DNA of 49,518 nucleotides from Bacteroidales bacterium UBA2295 (GTDB lineage Bacteria; Bacteroidota; Bacteroidia; Bacteroidales; Tenuifilaceae): positions 1 through 49,518 of the forward strand of contig DDWD01000064.1 of the NCBI GenBank assembly GCA_002345825.1. The letters run 5' to 3'. Both the position numbers and the translations under genes were made by a program. The notes below the pieces were generated by a model. It was not told where the DNA came from. It saw only the letters and a program-made list of their open reading frames with translations, and ran no database searches. How positions within the stretch are numbered: position 1 is the first letter of the stretch; every line of letters begins with the position of its first letter. This document shows, piece by piece, positions 43,716-49,518 of the stretch.

Positions 43716-45032
43716 ATGATGAAACGAATAATTTTATTTTTATCAGCTGTTTTAATGGCAGGTAGTTTGCTTGGTCAAACATCTAAGCAAGTTAATTACA
43801 GTTCATTAGAAAAAAAGATTGATAAGAGCCAAAGTAAAACCCAGCATGAAAAGCGGGGAACTAAATATAAGACTTGGCTCAAACATGGTGAACTTATGTT
43901 CGATGTGTATGATGCAATGACACTTAGCGCTACCACCGGAATGGCCATCAGCGAATTTAATATCATTGTAGGTATGCCCAAGGAGCAAACTGAAAAGGAG
44001 ATTGATGGTAAGATGGTTACCGAGTACAAAATGGAAAGGGTGAATTTTTACTTTATCGATGGATTGCTTGAGTACTGGACTTTTACCGACGAGTTGATTG
44101 AGAACCCTTTGGAGGTAGCTTACGATAGTTTTAAGAAAGCACAAGAGCTTGATGAGAAAGGACGCGCTGATAAGAAACTTTCTGAGGATTTATCGAAGCT
44201 CAAGTACCTTTATATTACAGAGGGAACAAGCAACTATACCAAGAAGGAGTATTTAAAATCTGCCTCATACTTTGAGAAAGCCGTTAAAATTGGTGAGGAT
44301 CCCCTTGTGAATAATGTAGATACTGTAGTTATATACTATGCTGGGCTTTCCGCTCAAGTAGGTGGTGATCATGAAAAAGCCATTGAGCTGTATAAAAAAG
44401 CTTTAGAGTATAACTATGGTAACGATGGTAACATCTACTACAATATTTTTGAAGCATACTCGCAGCTTGGAAAAGCAGAGGAGGGAGCTGAATATCTTAA
44501 AGAAGGATTTGTTAAGTATCCAAAAAACCAAGGAGTTCTTTATGGCCTTATTAACTACTATATTGCTCAAGGTGACGATCCAGAACTAGTTCTTGAATAT
44601 ATTCACAAAGCAATGGAGAGCGATTCTAACGAACCTTCGTTACATTTTGCCGAAGGAACGCTGCATGATAAGCTTGAAAATTTTGAGAAGGCAGAAACCG
44701 CTTACAAAAAGGCTGTTGAGCTAAAACCCGATTTCTTTGATGCACTATATAACCTTGGCGCACTTTACTTTAACGCTGGTGTGAAATTTCTTGAAGAGGC
44801 AAACAAAGTACCAGCCCGAGAGGTTGACAAGTATGAAGAAGTAATGGCTAAAGCTAGTGTTGAGTTTAAGAAAAGTATTAAGCCAATGGAGAAAGCCCAT
44901 GAGGTTGATCCCAAGAATATGGCGGTTATTGAAACTTTAAGAAACCTATATTTCCGTTACCGTAACGAGAATGAGAGTAATCAAAAGAAATATGAGGAGA
45001 TGAACGAGTTATATCAAAGTATGAAAGAATAG
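43716..45032 (+). CDS. Secreted tetratricopeptide-repeat protein
   Basis: A 438-residue exported protein (signal peptide MMKRIILFLSAVLMAGSLLGQ). Residues ~25-150 are not a TPR: they contain SATTGMAISEFNIIVGMPKEQTEKEIDGKMVTEYKMERVNFYFIDGLL, a SmpA/OmlA-like pattern, by eye. From ~150 on there are about six TPR units (YLKSASYFEKAVKIG, DHEKAIELYKKALEYN, KAETAYKKAVELKPDFFDALYNLGALYF). TPR arrays act as protein-binding scaffolds, here in the periplasm. It may be cotranscribed with gyrA, and it ends at a strong terminator. Confidence 0.88.
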   Translation: MMKRIILFLSAVLMAGSLLGQTSKQVNYSSLEKKIDKSQSKTQHEKRGTKYKTWLKHGELMFDVYDAMTLSATTGMAISEFNIIVGMPKEQTEKEIDGKMVTEYKMERVNFYFIDGLLEYWTFTDELIENPLEVAYDSFKKAQELDEKGRADKKLSEDLSKLKYLYITEGTSNYTKKEYLKSASYFEKAVKIGEDPLVNNVDTVVIYYAGLSAQVGGDHEKAIELYKKALEYNYGNDGNIYYNIFEAYSQLGKAEEGAEYLKEGFVKYPKNQGVLYGLINYYIAQGDDPELVLEYIHKAMESDSNEPSLHFAEGTLHDKLENFEKAETAYKKAVELKPDFFDALYNLGALYFNAGVKFLEEANKVPAREVDKYEEVMAKASVEFKKSIKPMEKAHEVDPKNMAVIETLRNLYFRYRNENESNQKKYEEMNELYQSMKE

Positions 45033-45053
45033 GGGCTTACCTTATCAACGTTA

Positions 45054-45088
45054 AAAAAATGGCTTGTGTTTTCCGCAAGCCATTTTTT
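45054..45088. terminator. Rho-independent terminator after the TPR gene
   Basis: A long stem, aaaaaatggcttgtg with the complementary arm cgcaagccatttttt (one G-T pair), 5-nt loop, ending in T6; 22 bp after the stop codon. A-run and T-run on both sides could make it work in both directions. Confidence 0.9.
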
Positions 45089-45236
45089 ATGTCTTAACAC
45101 CAAACATATATATACAAGAATCCAAAACACCTATTTAACATAATATGGATTATATAACATATATTGGCATCCGAAATTTGTTGATAAAATAAACCAGATG
45201 TTTGCCCAAGAATTCAATATAATAACTGAAAATACT

Positions 45237-45244
45237 TATTTTTG
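45237..45244 (+). promoter_or_regulatory. Possible -7 box for the acidic-tail protein gene
   Basis: TATTTTTG fully matches TAnnTTTG. It lies 89 bp before the ATG at 45334 and has no good -33 partner, so it is only a candidate. The rest of the gap 45033-45333 is A/T-rich without other signals than the terminator. Confidence 0.35.
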
Positions 45245-45333
45245 AATCGTAAAAAAGTTTGGAAAAAGCTATAGAACCTTAACTTAGTTTCAATTTTTAA
45301 TGTATTATTGCACTATAAATTTTATTAACCCCT

Positions 45334-45657
45334 ATGAACAAAAAGAAACTGGTAATCAGCTATAAAAACCTCACACCTGAGCTGCTGGCCCTTGTTAAAA
45401 AGAAATATCCTTACGGATATCAAGATCATGTTATAAAGGTGTCAAAACCTAATAACGAATTTTTTTACGCCATTACGCTCGATACCGAGGATGCCAGCTA
45501 CCTGATAAAGGTAAATGTTAAGATTGACACCAAACCCAAGGACGATGATGATGAAAAGGGTTTTTTCAGCGATTCCGATAGCATAGGTACTGAAAATGAT
45601 TCGTTTCCTGATGATATTGAGGATGAACAGGATAACGAATATTCGGAAGATGATTAG
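45334..45657 (+). CDS. Small conserved-looking hypothetical protein with acidic tail
   Basis: A 107-residue soluble protein. Residues 1-70 have a compact mixed fold (KLVISYKNLTPELLALVKKKYPYGYQDHVIKVSKPNNEFFYAITLDTED), followed by a strand-like SYLIKVNVKID. Residues ~70-107 are almost all Asp, Glu and Ser (DDDDEKG ... DDIEDEQDNEYSEDD). I recall similar unnamed proteins in Bacteroidales but no function. The stop overlaps that of the convergent OB-like gene by 3-4 bp, so the two are in tight tail-to-tail contact. Confidence 0.75.
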   Translation: MNKKKLVISYKNLTPELLALVKKKYPYGYQDHVIKVSKPNNEFFYAITLDTEDASYLIKVNVKIDTKPKDDDDEKGFFSDSDSIGTENDSFPDDIEDEQDNEYSEDD

Positions 45658-46562
45658 TCGTTCATACCTAGCTCCAGCCTAGGTTTTCCTTTCCTGAATC
45701 CAACAACCCGGCATTTAAGCCGGGTTTTATCATATAACTTATTAAATACTTGTGGGGTAACTCCAATTCCGCAAAAGTTCCCGGCAATATCCTTAAGTGT
45801 AAGTACGTTATTGTCATCACTTTCGCTATTATGGGTATTCTTTTGTTTTACAACTTCAAAATCATAAATCGTTCCAACTTTGTAAAATGGATTATCCGGT
45901 TCAACCTTAAGTACTCCCGTATTTGTATGACCGTAAACATGGCACCAAACCGTGTCGCCCACAACAAAACCATAACTTTTATAATGTTTTAGCTTTAGCC
46001 ATGCTTTATGGCCCTCTGTGCTCTGTAATACATAACCAATTTCCCCGCTGGTGTTTGGTTCTGTCCTAATTATGTTAAATTGCATTCGGGTGCCTACAAT
46101 ATCTTTAAGCGCATTGGAATTAGTGTTGACTTTACTGTAAAGTTCAGGCACCCCTTTTCTAACTCTCTCTACCGTTAGGGTAATTTTCCCATTTACTACG
46201 TTATTCATTTTGTCGGCACATACAACCGTAACCTCATTATTAAAAACATCTTTAACCACCACCAATCGTCCAGGCTGGTTAATCTCGCTGGGAATAACAC
46301 CAACAAAATCAAAAGGGTACTCATTTCCCTCACGATATACGGGATGTAGAGGTTCTAAGTAAACCTTTCCAGTGCAGCTTACCTTGTCTACTTTACATTC
46401 AATGGTTGTCCCTGGCTCAATGTTGTAGTGGATATAGCTCTGCTCGGGTATCAGAAGTCGCCTACCCGATTGATGGCGTAATAGAAAAAAATCACCTTCG
46501 TCGGGAATGGTGGTTTTTCTCAACACCTGAAATGGATATATATCACCTTCTTCTAATTTCAT
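45654..46562 (-). CDS. OB/S1-like repeat protein, hypothetical
   Basis: A 302-residue cytoplasmic protein. Three similar segments with a beta-strand layout are visible: TIECKVDKVSCTGKVYLEPLHPVYREGN with YPFDFV (~50-85), VWCHVYGHTNTGVLKVEPDNPFYKVG with YDFEVV (~205-240), and LKCRVVGFRKGKPRLEL at the very end (~283-300). Each ends in the G-x-LEP pattern of S1/OB-type nucleic acid-binding folds, so RNA or DNA binding is plausible. The family is not recognised. Its start is 20 bp from the end of pyrD on the same strand, so it is probably cotranscribed with it. Confidence 0.7.
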   Translation of the reverse strand: MKLEEGDIYPFQVLRKTTIPDEGDFFLLRHQSGRRLLIPEQSYIHYNIEPGTTIECKVDKVSCTGKVYLEPLHPVYREGNEYPFDFVGVIPSEINQPGRLVVVKDVFNNEVTVVCADKMNNVVNGKITLTVERVRKGVPELYSKVNTNSNALKDIVGTRMQFNIIRTEPNTSGEIGYVLQSTEGHKAWLKLKHYKSYGFVVGDTVWCHVYGHTNTGVLKVEPDNPFYKVGTIYDFEVVKQKNTHNSESDDNNVLTLKDIAGNFCGIGVTPQVFNKLYDKTRLKCRVVGFRKGKPRLELGMND

Positions 46563-46582
46563 TATTAAATAGTTGCATTATA

Positions 46583-47614
46583 TTACTTCAACAACTCCTT
46601 GCAAATGCGTTTAGCTAATCCTGGACCCTCGTAAATAAAACCGGTATAAAGTTGTATAAGGCTAGCGCCTGCGTTAAGCTTATCAAGGGCATCCTTTTCC
46701 GACATGATCCCCCCTACTCCAATAATTGGCATTTTACCTTGGGTTTTATTGGCTATGTAGCGGATTACTTCGGTTGACCTTTCGCATATTGGTGCCCCGC
46801 TTAGGCCACCATTGCCTAGCTGTTTTACAATGTCTTTATTTGATATTAATCCATCTCTACTGGTTGTTGTATTGGTAGCAACAAATCCATCAATTTTCAT
46901 TTCTGTGGCAATTTCGATGTTGCTATCCAATTGTTCCCAGCTCAAATCGGGGGATACTTTGAGAAGAATGGGCCTGTATATCAGCTGCTCTGCCCTATTC
47001 TGGGTTAAGGCAGAAAGGATTGCCCTAAGGTTTTCTGTATCCTGCAACTCCTTTAAATCTTTGATATTAGGGCAACTAACATTAACAACAAAATAGTCGA
47101 CGTATGGGTAAAGTTCAATAAATGAATTTAAGTAATCGTTAACGGCCTCGGAATTGGGCGTTAATGTGTTTTTCCCAATATTTCCACCAATAATCACTTT
47201 TCTAACAGGGCTTTTGGCTAGTTTGTTTCGAGCATTTATTACCCCCTTGTTATTAAATCCCATACGATTTATAAGAGCCTTATCGGGTTTTAGCCTAAAT
47301 GATCGAGGTTTGGGATTACCTGGCTGTGGCTTGGGTGTAACGGTTCCTATTTCGATAAAGGAGAAGCCAAAGGCATCGAACTGGTTGAAAAGTTCAGCAT
47401 TTTTATCAAAACCAGCAGCAAGCCCAATGGGGTTGCTGAATTTTAGGCCAAACACTTCACGATTAAGCTTAGGGTGTGACTTGGTGTACACCATGCTTAT
47501 TAAAGGTTTGATTCCCGGAATAACAAAAAATACTTTTACAAGTCCTACTATTAGAGCATGAACTTTTTCGGGGGAGATTAGAAAGAGGATAGGGCGAACG
47601 ATGAGTTTATACAT
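46583..47614 (-). CDS. pyrD: Dihydroorotate dehydrogenase, class 2 (quinone-dependent)
   Basis: A 343-residue enzyme from the start MYKLIVRPILFLISPEKVH, which oxidises dihydroorotate to orotate in pyrimidine synthesis and passes electrons to quinones. The amphipathic N terminus (~1-35) is the membrane/quinone site of class 2. FMN/substrate motifs: NPIGLAAGFDKNAE (~60), EIGTVTPKPQPGNPKPR (~85), NVSCPN with the catalytic Ser (~160), and IGVGGIMSEKDALDKLNAGASLIQLYTG near the end. The frame is open to 47656, but the -7 box at 47626-47633 lies downstream of that ATG, so 47614 is the better start. Confidence 0.94.
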   Translation of the reverse strand: MYKLIVRPILFLISPEKVHALIVGLVKVFFVIPGIKPLISMVYTKSHPKLNREVFGLKFSNPIGLAAGFDKNAELFNQFDAFGFSFIEIGTVTPKPQPGNPKPRSFRLKPDKALINRMGFNNKGVINARNKLAKSPVRKVIIGGNIGKNTLTPNSEAVNDYLNSFIELYPYVDYFVVNVSCPNIKDLKELQDTENLRAILSALTQNRAEQLIYRPILLKVSPDLSWEQLDSNIEIATEMKIDGFVATNTTTSRDGLISNKDIVKQLGNGGLSGAPICERSTEVIRYIANKTQGKMPIIGVGGIMSEKDALDKLNAGASLIQLYTGFIYEGPGLAKRICKELLK

Positions 47615-47625
47615 AAATTTTTTTG

Positions 47626-47633
47626 CAAAACTA
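47626..47633 (-). promoter_or_regulatory. Bacteroidota -7 box for pyrD
   Basis: On the minus strand this reads TAGTTTTG, a full match, with TTGTTT about 17 nt upstream. It is only ~11 bp from the chosen ATG (47614), implying a leader of a few nucleotides. Confidence 0.5.
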
Positions 47634-47675
47634 ATCGTTTGCCAATAATGAAACAAGCTATTTGCGAAATAAAGC

Positions 47676-48080
47676 TTACTCCGATTGGTATTCGGTAAAC
47701 GTTTTATCGCTGTAAAATACGATCACCCGTTCGATTCGCTTTTCAAATATTCGATTCTCGGAGGGTTTAGGTTTTAACGCATCGCTTTTAAGGTACTCTT
47801 TATCTGTTTTCCCAGGCGTAACCACCTGTTCTGTAGGATTATGATCTGAAAAAAGTGTGGTTTGCACCACTTTCCTGTACATATCACCTTTACCAAGCAG
47901 GAGCCAATCGGGATTTACCCTCGGATATTTATCAAGAATGCTCTGAATCATATCAAAGGAAGGTTTATTTCTTCCCGAAAGTATGTGCGATATGGAACTA
48001 CGCTGCACCCCAATTATCTCAGCAAAACGGGTAGGCGCAACACCTTCTTTAGTAAGCAGTTTTTGCAAACGATCTCTCAT
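47676..48080 (-). CDS. XRE-family transcriptional regulator
   Basis: A 134-residue protein from the start MRDRLQKLLTKEGVAPTRFAE. Residues ~5-60 are a Cro/CI helix-turn-helix: FAEIIGVQRSSISHILSGRNKPSFDMIQSIL, then a YPRVNPDWLLLGKGDMY motif usual in Bacteroidota XRE proteins. The C-terminal part (~70-134) is linker-like and ends IERVIVFYSDKTFTEYQSE. The frame is open to 48125, but the promoter at 48095-48126 overlaps that stretch, so 48080 is the start. Its target is unknown; a short inverted repeat (gttac-atac-gtaac, near 48134) upstream could be an operator. Confidence 0.88.
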   Translation of the reverse strand: MRDRLQKLLTKEGVAPTRFAEIIGVQRSSISHILSGRNKPSFDMIQSILDKYPRVNPDWLLLGKGDMYRKVVQTTLFSDHNPTEQVVTPGKTDKEYLKSDALKPKPSENRIFEKRIERVIVFYSDKTFTEYQSE

Positions 48081-48094
48081 AAACGCTCTTTTTA

Positions 48095-48126
48095 CAAATG
48101 TACACAACGCTATTGACATATGCAAA
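48095..48126 (-). promoter_or_regulatory. Bacteroidota promoter of the XRE gene
   Basis: On the minus strand: -33 TTTG (48123-48126), a 20-nt spacer, then -7 TACATTTG (48095-48102). Both elements match the consensus fully; this is the best promoter match in the window. The start codon is 15 bp downstream. Confidence 0.65.
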
Positions 48127-48258
48127 CAAATTAGAGTTACATACGTAACGCTCCGTGACTACAATTGTAACCTATACTCTTTGCAGGGGATTTCAGGATG
48201 TATTCAGCATCCTCATGTTGGTTTACTGATAAGCCTGGGATGGATATTGATGTTATTA

Positions 48259-48495
48259 ACGTGAGTTCGATGTAACGTGTTGACATAAGACTCCACAAAA
48301 TAAGGTAATGAGTTTGGATATCTTTGGTTTCGTTCTGTTACTATGGTTAAAAAACCAAGATAAGGTTTATGAACTTACTAGAAACCTTATTACAAACTCA
48401 AATAACCTTAGGAATAAAACAATAATCACAACAATCAACCTTATTCGCTTATTTATAAATGAGATACATAATTATTCCTTAGATCGAACTCACGT
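48259..48495. mobile_element. MITE-like element, copy 2
   Basis: A 237-bp non-coding element with perfect 13-bp terminal inverted repeats (acgtgagttcgat at 48259-48271; complement at 48483-48495) and a perfect 5-bp direct repeat TATTA on both flanks (48254-48258, 48496-48500). It matches 7051-7282 along its whole length in the same orientation. An internal hairpin (ataaggttt ... aaaccttat) is kept in both copies although the loop differs. No transposase frame is present; short frames across it are incidental. Confidence 0.87.
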
Positions 48496-48500
48496 TATTA

Positions 48501-49270
48501 CCAGAAACTATTGGCTCCGCTGACTAGGATAAAATCTGTTTAGGTTGCCTCGTAAACTAGCAGTAATGCAGCATTGGTGTTCTTTGGCCTAAACAAAACA
48601 CATCTACTGCTTATTCTTAGGGCATAAACTGTTAATACAATGGTGGTTGGAACTTACTTAGCCACATAAAAGAACCTCGTGTAGCCTCATAATACGGTCA
48701 AATACGGCGTGTTTCATTCGTTCAGTTAACCACCTTACAAAAGATACGTACATTTCAATCCCTAGCAAAACAAACCTTCCATTCAACCACCAATGATCTT
48801 TAAGGTGTTAACCAGATTTGGTAGTTATTAAGCCATCCTATGGGAGTAATCATAGTATTTGTTGAATCAACACATCACTTATACCTTATAACATACTGGT
48901 AAATAAATATTTGATAAACTGTGAAATCAAATTTTACAGCATATTTACCTTAGAGAGCAAAATTAAATTACACTAAAATAATAAATAAACATTGTAATAA
49001 ACTGAAATATAGTTATATAATACATATAAATACAAGTGTTTGATGTATCACATAAATGCAGATGCAGACAGTTTAAGAACTGATCACATTGCAATACATA
49101 TGTAAACACACTGCATGATCAACACAGGATCGGTATGTTTACAATGGTAAACTTATCGATTATACGATGAAAAGATTTTGTGTGGACAGGGAATAATGAT
49201 GCAGGGAGGAGAATTCAACGGGGCAAGTTACTTAACATAAATAAGGCTAATTAGGCTGTATTTTGGAAGT
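48501..49270. other. Long A/T-rich non-coding stretch
   Basis: About 770 bp between the MITE-like element and rnpB. I find no coding frame, tRNA or clear terminator. A small inverted repeat gtttac-aatg-gtaaac lies near 49137. The end of this stretch is the 3' flank of rnpB. Confidence 0.6.
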
Positions 49271-49277
49271 GAATAAA

Positions 49278-49518
49278 GTCAGCAGATCTATAAGCCGGGT
49301 TTTGTGCTGCTAACAAAGTTAGCGCTTCTACCATTTATCTAGGCTATACGTTGCCGCATAGCTCATGCGACCTACCCCTCACAACTCTCAATTGAGATCA
49401 GAACGAGCAGCTCTGTAGTCAGGTTTCCCTGTCAATTGTGATGTACATGGTCTTGCACCCCATTAGGCGTACGGCTTCCGTTGTCGCCAACAGAACCGGT
49501 GGGCTCTTACCCCACCTT
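49278..49518 (-). ncRNA. rnpB: RNase P RNA (3' part; 5' end outside window)
   Basis: Read on the minus strand, the edge of the window begins with ggtggggtaagagcccacc, the conserved P10-P12 core of bacterial RNase P RNA, then gcaagacc, ggggtaggtcgcatgag, cctagataaatggtag and aacccggcttatagatc, which are the universal blocks in the right order. The RNA is the catalytic subunit that cuts 5' leaders from tRNA precursors. The class A-type 3' end is near 49278, judged from the cccggcttat block; the exact end is uncertain. Confidence 0.93.

Noticed and set aside
48308..48523. 71-codon frame inside MITE-like copy 2
   Set aside because: The frame is not preserved in copy 1 and runs past the element end, so it is not a transposase.
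48501..49270. Possible tRNA or 6S RNA gene in the non-coding stretch
   Set aside because: No cloverleaf, CCA end or large bulged hairpin was recognisable.

Overview
The window reads as chromosomal DNA of a Bacteroidota bacterium, most likely in or near Bacteroidales/Marinilabiliales. The signs are a type IX secretion (T9SS) C-terminal sorting domain, Fibrobacter-type (FISUMP) surface domains, a DUF4301 protein, a hybrid Reg_prop/Y_Y_Y histidine kinase, few Shine-Dalgarno sites, and promoters of the Bacteroidota -33 TTTG / -7 TAnnTTTG type. It opens inside an OPT-family transporter gene and closes inside the RNase P RNA gene on the minus strand. No tRNA, rRNA, CRISPR array or intact transposase gene was seen.

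Region 1-15.7 kb is mostly core and envelope genes: OPT transporter end, an orphan PqqD-like protein, a secreted beta-rich protein, a ParA ATPase with a small overlapping partner, a GT51 peptidoglycan transglycosylase with a long N-terminal extension, an AGCS sodium/amino acid symporter, an M1 aminopeptidase lipoprotein, an EamA exporter, and a LytS-like one-piece sensor kinase with its LytTR response regulator.

Region 15.8-34.2 kb is accessory. It holds a stand-alone LytTR protein, a small secreted protein, a 1867-residue T9SS surface protein, an LPP20-like protein, a PEGA-repeat protein, a FISUMP lipoprotein, an AT-rich RES-domain gene and a TlpA-like thioredoxin. The intergenic DNA here is unusual. 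A DUF559 nuclease-like gene sits inside a cluster of G/C-rich palindromic repeats. A second family of nested-palindrome repeats occurs three times, and one copy lies exactly where a YafQ-like toxin gene is cut off behind an intact antitoxin. A third element is a doubly nested inverted repeat.

Region 34.2-48.1 kb returns to housekeeping genes: DUF4301, RimO, Tpx, ClpC, GyrA, a TPR protein, a small acidic protein, an OB/S1-like repeat protein, PyrD and an XRE regulator. From 48.1 kb on there is no coding sequence: one MITE-like element, then AT-rich DNA, then rnpB.

The strongest new observations are: (1) a pair of ~235-bp MITE-like elements at 7.05 and 48.26 kb with 13-bp terminal inverted repeats, one with a perfect 5-bp target duplication; (2) the DUF559 gene embedded in its own repeat family; (3) the toxin truncation at a repeat boundary; (4) a ~390-bp imperfect palindrome between rimO and tpx. 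All functional statements rest on reading motifs by eye; no database search was run.
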